A DNA stretch of 18,349 bases from Opitutia bacterium UBA6410. Lineage in GTDB: Bacteria; Verrucomicrobiota; Verrucomicrobiia; Opitutales; Intestinicryptomonadaceae. The DNA is taken from assembly GCA_002437405.1 (NCBI GenBank), contig DJPO01000004.1:1-18349 (forward strand), given 5' to 3'. The notes under the pieces were generated by a model. It had not been told where the DNA came from. It saw only the letters and a program-made list of their open reading frames with translations, and searched no databases. The position numbers and the translations under genes are program-made. This document shows, piece by piece, positions 8,009-16,015 of this stretch. The stretch's first letter is position 1, and each line of letters begins with the position of its first letter.

Positions 8009-9202
8009 ATGAACGAACTCGCCCAGACTCTTTTGACCGCCCCCGCCGCGCGAATCCGCGTGCTGCTCGTGGACGACCAGAAGATTATCGCGGAGGCCAC
8101 CAAGCGAATGCTGGCGGATCTGCCGTCGACCAGCCTGCACTACTGCTCCGACCCGACAAAGGCAATAGACGCGGCAAAGCAAATCCGCCCGACCGTCATA
8201 CTCCAAGACCTCGTTATGCCCGAAGTCGACGGGCTGACCCTCGTGAAATTTTTCCGCGCCTGCCCCGAAACCCGCGAAATCCCGCTCGTCGTGCTTTCGT
8301 CGAAGGAGGAGCCGTCGGTCAAATACCGCGCGTTCGAAAACGGCGCGAACGACTACATGGTAAAATTCCCCGACAAGCTCGAAGTGCTCGCGCGCATACA
8401 ATACCACTCGAACGCCTACAACATTCTGTGCGAGCGCAACGAGGCAATGCGCAAACTGCAGGAGAGCCAAAACGCCCTAAAGCGCGAGCTCGACGAGGCG
8501 GAAAACTACGTCATCAGCCTGCTCCCCGCGAAAATCGACTCCGCCGACCTGCACACAGACTGGGTCTTCAAAAGTTCAACCGAGCTTGGCGGCGACTGCT
8601 TCGGCTACGACTGGATAGACTCCGACAAATTCGCAATCTACCTGCTCGACGTTTGCGGGCACGGGGTCGGGGCGGCGTTGCTGTCGGTTTCGGCGATGAA
8701 CGTGCTGCGCTCGCGCACGCTCTCGGGGATAGACTTCGCCCAGCCCGACCAAGTGCTGAACGCGCTGAACGCGGCGTTCGATATGGACAAGCAAAACGGA
8801 ATGTATTTCACCCTTTGGTACGGCGTCTACGACAGAAAAACGCGCACGCTCTCGTACGCGTCGGGCGGACACCCGCCCGCAATGCTCGTCGCCCCCGACG
8901 GCTCTTCGACGCCGCTTACGACACACGGATTCATAGTCGGCGGAATGGCGGAGAGCGTCTATAAAAAGGATAGCGTGAAAGTCGCGCCGAACTCCAAGCT
9001 GTACGTTTTCAGCGACGGCGTGTACGAAGTCCGCAAAGGCGACGGCAAAATTATGTCGCTCGACGAATTCGCCGCCCAGCTGCCCGCCCCCGCGGAATCG
9101 GGCGCAAGCAAAGTGGAAAGCATGATGCGCTTTTCGAAGCGCGCGCAAAACAGCGAGTCGTTCGAAGACGACTTTTCGCTATGCGAGGTGGTTTTCAAAT
9201 GA
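8009..9202 (+). CDS. Response regulator with PP2C-type (SpoIIE/RsbU) serine phosphatase domain
   Basis: The product has 397 residues from the ATG at 8009. The frame is open further upstream, but that part overlaps typA antisense and has no domain. Residues 16-130 form a receiver domain with acidic Asp22-Asp23, phosphoacceptor Asp67 in LQDLVMPEVDG, Ser97 in VVLSSKE and Lys119. A helical linker (about 135-170) leads to a SpoIIE-type phosphatase domain with metal-site motifs GGDCFG (194-199, Asp196), LDVCGHGVGAAL (213-224, Asp214), SGGHPPAML (285-293), FSDGVYE (334-340, Asp336) and SFEDDFSL (384-391). In the family, a phosphorylated receiver switches on dephosphorylation of a STAS anti-anti-sigma protein, freeing it to bind the anti-sigma kinase. 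The next gene, overlapping by 4 bp, is exactly such a kinase. No histidine kinase or STAS protein is in the window. Confidence 0.93.
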   Translation: MNELAQTLLTAPAARIRVLLVDDQKIIAEATKRMLADLPSTSLHYCSDPTKAIDAAKQIRPTVILQDLVMPEVDGLTLVKFFRACPETREIPLVVLSSKEEPSVKYRAFENGANDYMVKFPDKLEVLARIQYHSNAYNILCERNEAMRKLQESQNALKRELDEAENYVISLLPAKIDSADLHTDWVFKSSTELGGDCFGYDWIDSDKFAIYLLDVCGHGVGAALLSVSAMNVLRSRTLSGIDFAQPDQVLNALNAAFDMDKQNGMYFTLWYGVYDRKTRTLSYASGGHPPAMLVAPDGSSTPLTTHGFIVGGMAESVYKKDSVKVAPNSKLYVFSDGVYEVRKGDGKIMSLDEFAAQLPAPAESGASKVESMMRFSKRAQNSESFEDDFSLCEVVFK

Positions 9203-9621
9203 AATTTTGCAGGACATACCCCGCCGTGCTCGAGTCGCTCGACGCAATTTCGTCCGACGCCGAGGTTTTCTGCGAATCCGCGGGAATCGGCGCGGACACG
9301 GCGTTCGCGCTGAACCTGTGCCTCGAGGAGATTTTCACGAATTGCGCGACGTACGGCTGCGGACTCTCGCCCGACGAAAAAATCGAAATATCGCTCGAAC
9401 CGAACGGCGGCTGCGTGCTCGCCGAAATTTCCGACTCCGCCGCCCCATTCGACCCGCTAACGCAGGCGCCGACTCCCGACACCGCCGCAGGGGCGGACGA
9501 GCGCAAAATCGGGGGGCTGGGCGTGTTCCTCGTGAAAAAATACGCCGAAAAAGTCGAATACCAACGCGAAAACGGCAAAAATATCCTGTCAATTTACATA
9601 AAAAATCCCGCAAAAAAATGA
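9199..9621 (+). CDS. RsbW-type anti-sigma factor serine kinase (HATPase_c_2)
   Basis: The product has 140 residues from the ATG at 9199, which overlaps the phosphatase stop as ATGA; a start at 9181 in the same frame would reach further into the previous gene. This is the size of RsbW/SpoIIAB-like single-domain GHKL ATPases. The N box is LCLEEIFTN (40-48), with Asn48 as the Mg-binding position. The G1-like box is EISDSAAPFDP (76-86), with Asp79 contacting adenine. The glycine box is GGLGVFLVKK (105-114). Such proteins bind and hold a sigma factor, and phosphorylate their STAS antagonist; the upstream phosphatase reverses that. The target sigma factor and the antagonist are not nearby. Its own stop overlaps the oppD start as ATGA, so translation is probably coupled on both sides. 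Confidence 0.88.
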   Translation: MKFCRTYPAVLESLDAISSDAEVFCESAGIGADTAFALNLCLEEIFTNCATYGCGLSPDEKIEISLEPNGGCVLAEISDSAAPFDPLTQAPTPDTAAGADERKIGGLGVFLVKKYAEKVEYQRENGKNILSIYIKNPAKK

Positions 9622-10445
9622 GCCTGCTGGAAGTCAAAAATCTCAAGATACGCTTCGACTCGCGGCGCGGACAAACCGACGCCGTCAAGGGTATCGACTT
9701 CGAAATCGGCGACGGCGAAAGCGTGGCGATAGTCGGCGAAAGCGGCTCGGGCAAAAGCGTCACGGCGATGAGCCTAATGCGCCTGCTACCGCCCCCGCCG
9801 CTCTGCACGGTCTCGGGCAAAATACTGCTCGAGGGCAAAAACGTCTACGAAATGGACGGCAAAACCCTGCGCGCCGCACGCGGCGGGAAAATCGCCTACA
9901 TCTTCCAAGAACCTGCGACCTCTTTCAACCCGCTTTTTACGATAGGCTCGCAAATCGAGGAAGCGGTAAAACTGCACTCGGACGGCTCGGAAGACCCGCG
10001 GGAAGTCGCGGCAAAATCGCTCGAAGACGTCGGGATACGCGACGCGCGCCTTAGGCTCAAATCCTACCCGCACGAAATGTCGGGCGGTATGCTCCAAAGG
10101 GCGATGATTGCGATGGCACTGGCGTGCCGCCCCAAACTGCTCGTTGCCGACGAACCGACGACCGCGCTGGACGTCACAATCCAAAAACAGGTCATAGACC
10201 TGCTCGCCGACGTCCGCCTTAGGCGCAAAATGTCGCTGCTTTTAATCACACACAACTTCGGGATAATCAGGCATCTGTGCGAGCGGGTAATCGTGATGTT
10301 CAGGGGCGAAATCGTCGAGACGGGCGCGTGCGCCGACGTCCTCGAAAACCCGCAGCACCCCTACACAAAGGCGCTGATAAACTGTATCCCGAGAATCGGA
10401 CACAAAGGCGAAAAACTCCGCCCGATAGACTATGCAAAACTTTGA
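9618..10445 (+). CDS. oppD: Oligopeptide ABC transporter ATP-binding protein (OppD type)
   Basis: The product has 275 residues; the ATG at 9618 overlaps the preceding stop as ATGA. ABC motifs are Walker A GESGSGKS (40-47), Q-loop Gln97 in IFQEP, signature MSGGM (154-158), Walker B LLVADEP with Glu179, and H-loop His212. MSGGM in place of LSGGQ is common in OppD/DppD. The C terminus reaches NPQHPYTKALINCIP (244-258), the start of the oligopeptide-transporter C-terminal extension. It then stops without the cysteine-rich end found in the roughly 330-residue enterobacterial proteins. It would pair with OppF as the cytoplasmic ATPase powering peptide uptake through OppBC. oppF starts 14 bp before this gene ends. 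Confidence 0.93.
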   Translation: MSLLEVKNLKIRFDSRRGQTDAVKGIDFEIGDGESVAIVGESGSGKSVTAMSLMRLLPPPPLCTVSGKILLEGKNVYEMDGKTLRAARGGKIAYIFQEPATSFNPLFTIGSQIEEAVKLHSDGSEDPREVAAKSLEDVGIRDARLRLKSYPHEMSGGMLQRAMIAMALACRPKLLVADEPTTALDVTIQKQVIDLLADVRLRRKMSLLLITHNFGIIRHLCERVIVMFRGEIVETGACADVLENPQHPYTKALINCIPRIGHKGEKLRPIDYAKL

Positions 10446-11235
10446 CGACATACCCCTTTTGAGGGTCGAAAACCTGTGCGTAAAATACGGAATCGGCGGC
10501 GGGATTTTCTCGCGCGCGAAAAAGACGTTCAACGCGGTCGACGACATTTCCTTCGAAGTAAAAAAGGGGGAAATACTCGGGCTCGTCGGCGAAAGCGGCT
10601 CGGGCAAGACGACCACTGGGCGCGCGATAATACGCCTCGCGCCGATTTCGGGAGGGGAGATTTTCTACGGCGGCGAAAAAATCTCGGCACTTTCCAACGC
10701 CGAATTTATGCCCTACCGCAAGAAAATCCAGATGATTTTCCAAGACCCCTTCAATTCGCTAAATCCGCGAATGAACATCTTGCAGATAATCTCCGAGCCG
10801 CTGGACATACACTTTAAAAATATGGCGCACGCGCAAAAGCGCGACAGGGTCGCCGAACTGCTCGAAACTGTCGGGCTATCCCCCGACCAAATGAAACGCT
10901 ACCCGCACGAGTTCTCGGGCGGGCAGCGCCAGAGAATCGGAATCGCCCGCGCGCTCGCAGTCGAGCCCGAATTCATAATCTGCGACGAGCCCGTCAGCGC
11001 GCTCGACGTCTCCGTTCAGGCGCAAATCGTCAACCTGCTCGCCAATTTGCGCGAAAAGTTGGGGCTGACGATGCTGTTCGTTGCGCACGACATCGCGGTG
11101 GTCGAATACCTGTGCGACAGAATAATGGTTATGACGCGCGGGAAAATCGTCGAAACGGGCGAGTCCGAAAGCCTATGCGCCAACCCGCAACACCCGTACA
11201 CCAAAAAGCTCATAGCCTCCGTGCCGACTTTCTGA
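10432..11235 (+). CDS. oppF: Oligopeptide ABC transporter ATP-binding protein (OppF type)
   Basis: The product has 267 residues. The ATG lies inside the end of oppD (14-bp overlap, different frame). Motifs are Walker A GESGSGKT (53-60), Q-loop Gln104 in IFQDPFNSLNPRM, canonical signature FSGGQRQRIGIARAL (161-175), Walker B FIICDEPVSALD (181-192) with Glu186, and H-loop His219. The order and the IFQDPFNSLNPRM segment are typical of OppF/DppF rather than OppD. The protein ends right after NPQHPYTKKLIASVP, so like OppD it lacks the longer cysteine-bearing tail. In the family, OppD and OppF form a heterodimer on the membrane proteins. The oppA start follows its stop after 1 bp. Confidence 0.94.
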   Translation: MQNFDDIPLLRVENLCVKYGIGGGIFSRAKKTFNAVDDISFEVKKGEILGLVGESGSGKTTTGRAIIRLAPISGGEIFYGGEKISALSNAEFMPYRKKIQMIFQDPFNSLNPRMNILQIISEPLDIHFKNMAHAQKRDRVAELLETVGLSPDQMKRYPHEFSGGQRQRIGIARALAVEPEFIICDEPVSALDVSVQAQIVNLLANLREKLGLTMLFVAHDIAVVEYLCDRIMVMTRGKIVETGESESLCANPQHPYTKKLIASVPTF

Positions 11236-11236
11236 T

Positions 11237-12868
11237 ATGCGCCGACTGCTCCAGTTTTTCGCGGCGGCATTTTGCGCCTGCCTGATTTCGTGCGGGAAGC
11301 CCGAAACGCCCGCAATGCGCGCCGCGCGCGACGGCATTTTGCTGATAGGCAACGCAGCCGACCCCGCGACGCTCGACCCGTCCCTCGCGACGGGTTTCGG
11401 CGAATCGAAAATCCTCGCGGGGCTTTTCGAGGGGCTCGTCGGGCTCGACACAAAAACTCTCGCAACCGTACCCGCCGCGGCGGAAAGCTGGGAAATCCGC
11501 GACGGCGGTAAAACGTACGTCTTCAAAATCGACCCCAAATCGAAGTGGTCGGACGGCTCGAAAGTTTGCGCGGACGATTTCGTCTTTGCGTGGCGGAGGG
11601 CGTTGTCGCCGCAAATCGGGGGCGAATACGCGTCGCTTATGTACCCGATAAAAAACGCGCGCGCGTTCCATTCGGGCAAGCTCGCCGACGCGGGCAAACT
11701 GGGCGTGCGCGCGCAGTCGCCCGACACGCTCGTAGTCGAGCTCGAACGCCCGCAGCCCGACTTCCTAAAACGCCTGCATATGCCCGCGTTCTACCCGCTC
11801 CACCGCCCGACTCTCGAAAAATTCGGCGCGGACAAGGCGCGCAAATCGGAATGGACGCGCCCCGAAAATATGGTCTGCAACGGCGCGTTCACGCTCGCCA
11901 AATGGAGCATAAACGACAGGGTTTCCCTGCGGCGCAACCCGCATTTCAGGGCGTCGGAAAAGCTGCTTCTAAACGGGGTCGACTTCCTGCCGATTTCCAA
12001 CATCAATACCGAAGACAGGGCGTTCCGCTCGGGGCAGCTGCATATTACGGAGTCCGTCGCGCCCGCGCGCATCGCCTACACTAAAAAACACTTTCCGCAG
12101 AGCCTGCGCTCCGACCCGTGGCTCGGGGTCTACTACTACCTCGTAAACACGACCCGCCCGCCGCTCGACAATCCACTCGTGCGCAGGGCGCTTTCGATGG
12201 CTCTCGACCGCCGCGCGATTATCGACGGATTCCTGAAGGGCGGACAGTCCCCCGCCCTGTCGTTCGTCCCGCCCTACTGCGGCGAATACACTTTGCCCGA
12301 TAAGTCGAAAATCCGAGAGGACGCCGCAAAAGCCCGCGAAATGCTCGCAAAGGCGGGCTACCCCGACGGGCGCGGAATCGGGGAAATCACGATTACCTAC
12401 AATACCTCCGAGCAACACAAGCCGATAGCCGAAGCCGTCGCGAATATGTGGCGCAAAAACCTCGGCTTGGACGTGAAGCTCTACAATCTCTCGTGGCCCG
12501 CGTATCTAGCGGCGCGGCGCGGCGGCGACTTTTCCGTAGCCCGCTCGAGCTGGGTAGCCGACTACGCGGCGGCGGAAAACTTTCTGCAAAACTTCGTATC
12601 GAACAGCGGGCTGAACCACAGCGGATTCGCCGATGCAAAGTTCGACGCGCTGCTCGACTCCGCCGCGAAATCGCCCTCCGCCGAACAGTCGGCGAAAAAC
12701 CTCGAAAAGGCGGAGGCGCGGCTCTTGGAAATGTCGCCGATGATTCCGATTTATTTTTATACGCGCAGCTTCCTGATTTCGCCGCTCGTGCGCGGCTGGG
12801 ACGCCAATGCGCTCGACTACCACAACTTTTTGGGAGTGTCGCTCGACGCCCCGAACGCCGATGATTAA
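11237..12868 (+). CDS. oppA: Oligopeptide-binding lipoprotein (OppA type, SBP_bac_5)
   Basis: The product has 543 residues, the normal size for OppA. The N terminus is a lipoprotein signal: two arginines, a hydrophobic stretch, and lipobox LISC with Cys19 as the lipidated residue, followed by GKPETP. The mature part has SBP family 5 features: early ADPATLDPSLATG (44-56) and LAGLFEGLVGLD, middle CNGAFTLAKW, RRNPHF and PLVRRALSMALDR, and a late LVRGWDANALDYHN stretch near the end. It should sit on the outer face of the cytoplasmic membrane and deliver peptides to OppBC. Peptide specificity cannot be read from the sequence. It lies between the ATPase and permease genes (order D-F-A-B-C). Its last 8 bp overlap the oppB start. 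Confidence 0.93.
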   Translation: MRRLLQFFAAAFCACLISCGKPETPAMRAARDGILLIGNAADPATLDPSLATGFGESKILAGLFEGLVGLDTKTLATVPAAAESWEIRDGGKTYVFKIDPKSKWSDGSKVCADDFVFAWRRALSPQIGGEYASLMYPIKNARAFHSGKLADAGKLGVRAQSPDTLVVELERPQPDFLKRLHMPAFYPLHRPTLEKFGADKARKSEWTRPENMVCNGAFTLAKWSINDRVSLRRNPHFRASEKLLLNGVDFLPISNINTEDRAFRSGQLHITESVAPARIAYTKKHFPQSLRSDPWLGVYYYLVNTTRPPLDNPLVRRALSMALDRRAIIDGFLKGGQSPALSFVPPYCGEYTLPDKSKIREDAAKAREMLAKAGYPDGRGIGEITITYNTSEQHKPIAEAVANMWRKNLGLDVKLYNLSWPAYLAARRGGDFSVARSSWVADYAAAENFLQNFVSNSGLNHSGFADAKFDALLDSAAKSPSAEQSAKNLEKAEARLLEMSPMIPIYFYTRSFLISPLVRGWDANALDYHNFLGVSLDAPNADD

Positions 12869-13781
12869 ATTCGTTCTAAAGAGAATCTGCGAAGCCGTCC
12901 CCGTGTTTTTGATTATAATCACGGCGGTGTTTTTTATGGTGCGCTTCGTCCCCGGAGGGCCGTTCGACCGCGAGCGCACCGTATCGGAGGAAACCGTGCG
13001 CGCGCTCAACGCCTATTACGGGCTCGACAAGCCGCTCGGGGTGCAGTACCTGAAGTTTCTCGGCAATCTCGCCCGCGGGGAGCTGGGGCCGAGCTATAAA
13101 TACGATGGCTGGAAAGTCTCGGAAATTCTGCGCGAAAAGGCGGCGGTTTCGCTCGAGCTCGGTTCGTACGCGCTCGCGATTGCAGTTGCGGCGGGGTTTG
13201 CGCTCGGGCTTGCGGCGGCGGTTCGCGGGGGAATCGGGGCGTTGGTCTCGGGGGCGTCGCTTATGGGAATCTGCCTGCCCGCGTTCGTGCTCGGGCCGCT
13301 TCTGATTCTTGCGTTTTCGACAAAACTCGAGCTTTTCAATTCGCTCGGCTGGCAGTCGCCCTCCGACGCCGTCCTGCCGTCGATTACCCTCGCGCTCTTC
13401 TACGCCGCGTGGATAGCCCGCCTTACGGGCAACAGCGTGCGCGAGCAAATGCGCCTTCCGTATGTCAGAACGGCTCGGGCGAAGGGCGCGGGAGAGCTGC
13501 GGATACTTTTCGCGCACGTTCTGCGCAACGCCGTCGCGCCCGCCATTGCGTATCTCGGCCCTGCGGCGGCGGGGCTTATGACGGGCTCGTTCGTCGTCGA
13601 GACGATTTTCCAGATTCCCGGGCTCGGCAGGTTTTTCATATCCAGCGCGCTCGACAACGACTACACTATGATTATGGGCTGCGTGATGCTCTACGCGGCG
13701 TTCATAATCGGCTTCAATCTGCTTTCGGACATCGCCCTCGCGGCGGTGAATCCGAAGATAGCAAGGGAAATGAAACGATGA
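12861..13781 (+). CDS. oppB: Oligopeptide ABC transporter permease (OppB type)
   Basis: The product has 306 residues from the ATG at 12861. The frame is open 54 bp further upstream, but the added residues are polar, overlap oppA and would spoil the typical N terminus MIKFVLKRI followed by the first membrane helix (10-30). FVPGGPFD (29-36), then YYGLDKPLGVQYLKFL (52-67), are the periplasmic OppB/DppB family pattern. Five more hydrophobic segments follow at about 100-121, 130-152, 170-188, 225-247 and 272-296. The cytoplasmic EAA-type coupling loop is EQMRLPYVRTARAKGAGE (195-212), and FVVETIFQIPGLG (244-256) is a conserved late motif. It forms the translocation pore with OppC. It overlaps oppA by 8 bp and oppC by 4 bp. 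Confidence 0.94.
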   Translation: MIKFVLKRICEAVPVFLIIITAVFFMVRFVPGGPFDRERTVSEETVRALNAYYGLDKPLGVQYLKFLGNLARGELGPSYKYDGWKVSEILREKAAVSLELGSYALAIAVAAGFALGLAAAVRGGIGALVSGASLMGICLPAFVLGPLLILAFSTKLELFNSLGWQSPSDAVLPSITLALFYAAWIARLTGNSVREQMRLPYVRTARAKGAGELRILFAHVLRNAVAPAIAYLGPAAAGLMTGSFVVETIFQIPGLGRFFISSALDNDYTMIMGCVMLYAAFIIGFNLLSDIALAAVNPKIAREMKR

Positions 13782-14644
13782 AAACGCCCCCTCCCGCAGC
13801 CGATTCCGACAAGCCGCAAACGCGCCTGCGCCGCGCGCTCGCCCCGATTTTCGAAGACAAAATAACGCTCTTTTGCGCGGTTTTCATAGTCGCCGCAACC
13901 CTGCTTTGCGCGCTCTCGCCGCTGGTCTCCCCCTACGGATACGACGCCCAAAACCTCGCGCTCGGCGCGTCCGCCCCGAGCCTTGCGCACCCGTTCGGCA
14001 CGGACATTTTGGGGCGCGATATGCTCGCGCGCACGCTCTACGGCGGGCGGGTTTCGTTTGCGGTCGGGATTTTGGCGACGTTCGTGGCGTCGGTAATCGG
14101 AGTGGCGTACGGGACGGTTTCGGGAATGTGCGGGGGGAAAACGGACTCGCTTATGATGCGTATTGTGGACATCGCGTATTCGCTGCCGTTTACGATATTC
14201 GTGATTCTACTTACGGTCGCGTTCGGACGTTCGATATGGCTGATTTTTGCGGCGATAGGGGCAGTCGAATGGCTGACGATGGCGCGAATCGTCCGCGCAT
14301 GTACGCTCGAGATAAAATCGAAAGCGTACGTCGAGGCAGCCTCCGCGCTCGGGGAAAGCCCGCGCGGGATAGTCTTCAGGCACATTCTGCCGAACGCCGC
14401 GCCCGCGATTTTCGTCTGCGCCGCGCTGACCGTCCCGAGCGTAATGCTGCTGGAGTCGTTCCTGAGCTTTTTGGGGCTCGGCGTCCAAGCGCCGCTTCCG
14501 TCGTGGGGCGCGCTGATAAAGGACGGCGCGGAGTATATGGAGGACGCCCCGTGGCTGCTCGTCTTCCCCGCAGTATTTTTCAGCCTCACGCTGTTTTCGC
14601 TAAACAGAATCGGCGAAGCGTTTTCGGGGAGTCGCGGCGAATGA
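13778..14644 (+). CDS. oppC: Oligopeptide ABC transporter permease (OppC type)
   Basis: The product has 288 residues from the ATG at 13778, which overlaps the oppB stop as ATGA; AGGG about 10 bp upstream is a modest ribosome site. A polar N terminus (1-27) and the first membrane helix (29-50) are followed by the hallmark HPFGTDILGRDMLAR (71-85). Further hydrophobic segments lie at about 91-116, 133-150, 153-170, 207-230 and 257-275. The coupling loop is SKAYVEAASALGESP (181-195), and LSFLGLGVQAPLPSWG (229-244) is the conserved OppC/DppC ending. It completes the permease pair for the peptide importer. The flavoprotein gene begins inside its stop codon (ATGA). Confidence 0.94.
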   Translation: MKTPPPAADSDKPQTRLRRALAPIFEDKITLFCAVFIVAATLLCALSPLVSPYGYDAQNLALGASAPSLAHPFGTDILGRDMLARTLYGGRVSFAVGILATFVASVIGVAYGTVSGMCGGKTDSLMMRIVDIAYSLPFTIFVILLTVAFGRSIWLIFAAIGAVEWLTMARIVRACTLEIKSKAYVEAASALGESPRGIVFRHILPNAAPAIFVCAALTVPSVMLLESFLSFLGLGVQAPLPSWGALIKDGAEYMEDAPWLLVFPAVFFSLTLFSLNRIGEAFSGSRGE

Positions 14645-15885
14645 AAAGGCTGGCGGTAATCGGCGCGGGCGCGGGCGGAATGTTCTGCGCGGCGAAGCTC
14701 GGGGAAATCGTGGGGCTTGAGATTTCGGTCTACGAAGCCTCGGACAACCCTCTAAAAAAAGTGCTGCTTTCGGGCGGCGGGCGGTGCAATTTCACAAACA
14801 CGGCAACCGACACGGAAAACCCGAAAGATTTTTATCCGCGCGGGGCGAGATACCTGCGCAAACCGTTCAAAAGGTTCGCCTGCACGCAAACGCGCGAATT
14901 TTTCGCGAGCCTCGGAGTGCGCTCGAAAGTCGAAGACTGCGGGCGGGTTTTCCCGACATCGGACGACTCGCGGACAATCGCAAACGCGCTCGCCAAAGCC
15001 GCGAAAAACGCAAAATTCCGCTTTTCGGCGCGCGCAAAAACCCTCGAAAAAACCGAAGTCGGGACTTGGCGGATAGGGCTTGAAAGCGGCGAAAAAAAGA
15101 ACTTCGCCGAAGCCGATTTCGTCCTAATCGCAACGGGCGGGACATGGGACGAATCCCTCGCAAAATCCGTCGAAAAGCTCGGCGGAAAGTTCGTTCCGCC
15201 CGTGCCGTCGCTCTTTTCGCTCAAGGCACAAAACGCGGAAAACTCCATCGCAAAGTTAGCGGGAATATCCGCGCCCGACGCAAAACTTTCGGCGACCGCC
15301 TGCGGCGAAACTTTTGTTTCGCGCGGGGCTGTGCTTTTCACGCACTTCGGGCTAAGCGGCCCTGCGGTGCTCGCGCTGTCGGCTTTCGGGGCGCGGGCGT
15401 TTGCGCAGTGCGGCTACAAATTCGACATCGCGGCGGACTGGATTTGCGCAGTCTCGGACGAAGAATTTTTTGCACGAATCAACCGTGCCCGAGAGGAGTC
15501 GCCGAAAAAGCTCGCGCGCAACACGCCGCTTTTCGGAGTCGCAAAGGCGCTGTGGGAGCACGCCTGCGGGCGGATCGGCGCGACGGAAAAGCTCTGGGCG
15601 AACTTTTCGAAATCCGACGCCGCCGCCCTGCGCCAAGCCCTGAAATCGGACAAAATCCGCGTCTCGGGGAAATCCGCCCACAAGGGGGAATTCGCGACCT
15701 GCGGCGGGCTGGACTGCGGGTGCGTGGACTTCAAAACCTGCTCGCTAAAAGGCGAAGATTCCCTTTTCTTTTCGGGAGAATGTCTGGACATCGACGCAAT
15801 CACGGGCGGCTTCAACCTCCAAGCCGCGTGGACGACCGCAAAAATATGTGCGGACGCAATCGCGGGGAAAATTAAAAATTTTTAA
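14641..15885 (+). CDS. HI0933/YhiN-family NAD(P)/FAD-dependent flavoprotein
   Basis: The product has 414 residues; the ATG at 14641 overlaps the oppC stop as ATGA. The N terminus has the dinucleotide fold VIGAGAGGMFCAAKL (6-20). Family motifs follow: KKVLLSGGGRCNFTN (39-53), GRVFPTSDDS (101-110), LIATGG (162-167), LFTHFGLSGPAVL (232-244), a late ATCGGLDCG segment and LFFSGECLDIDAITGGFN (375-392), which closes the FAD site. Members of this family bind FAD and are annotated as aminoacetone oxidases or uncharacterised oxidoreductases; no substrate is firmly established to my knowledge. It is soluble and has no signal peptide. It is the last gene before a strong terminator, coupled to the peptide importer, so a role with peptide-derived amino acids is possible but unproven. 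Confidence 0.9.
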   Translation: MKRLAVIGAGAGGMFCAAKLGEIVGLEISVYEASDNPLKKVLLSGGGRCNFTNTATDTENPKDFYPRGARYLRKPFKRFACTQTREFFASLGVRSKVEDCGRVFPTSDDSRTIANALAKAAKNAKFRFSARAKTLEKTEVGTWRIGLESGEKKNFAEADFVLIATGGTWDESLAKSVEKLGGKFVPPVPSLFSLKAQNAENSIAKLAGISAPDAKLSATACGETFVSRGAVLFTHFGLSGPAVLALSAFGARAFAQCGYKFDIAADWICAVSDEEFFARINRAREESPKKLARNTPLFGVAKALWEHACGRIGATEKLWANFSKSDAAALRQALKSDKIRVSGKSAHKGEFATCGGLDCGCVDFKTCSLKGEDSLFFSGECLDIDAITGGFNLQAAWTTAKICADAIAGKIKNF

Positions 15886-15969
15886 AAATCCGAAAAATTT
15901 TTCTTGCAATTTCCAAATAAATCTACGAACATACAAACATAATAAAAAATTTTCCTCCCCCATCATATG

Positions 15970-15975
15970 TATAAT
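15970..15975 (+). promoter_or_regulatory. Perfect TATAAT hexamer just before the terminator (possible -10)
   Basis: TATAAT lies in an AT-rich stretch between the flavoprotein gene and the terminator stem. There is no good -35 hexamer at 16-18 bp upstream (AAATTT there). If it were used, RNA would start near 15982, inside the left arm of the terminator, and would then run about 190 bases to the decarboxylase ATG. It may equally be chance in AT-rich DNA. Confidence 0.25.
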
Positions 15976-15978
15976 ATG

Positions 15979-16015
15979 CACCGCCTCGGGTAAAACCGAG
16001 GCGGTGTCCTTTTTT
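15979..16015 (+). terminator. Rho-independent terminator of the rsbU-opp-flavoprotein operon
   Basis: A perfect 11-bp stem CACCGCCTCGG / CCGAGGCGGTG closes a 6-base loop (GTAAAA). It is followed by TCC and six T residues (16010-16015). It lies about 95 bp after the last stop of the plus-strand operon and before the decarboxylase leader, so it separates the two units. The stem is GC-rich and the T run follows only on the plus strand, giving clear polarity. Confidence 0.92.

Noticed and set aside
9207..9617. Open frame ahead of oppD overlapping the RsbW-type gene
   Set aside because: Its translation is arginine-rich shadow sequence. OppD homology starts at the ATG at 9618, which overlaps the previous stop.
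13873..14640. Upstream extension of the flavoprotein frame through oppC
   Set aside because: The upstream residues are arginine-rich shadow sequence of oppC. The FAD-binding Rossmann motif begins immediately after the ATG at 14641.
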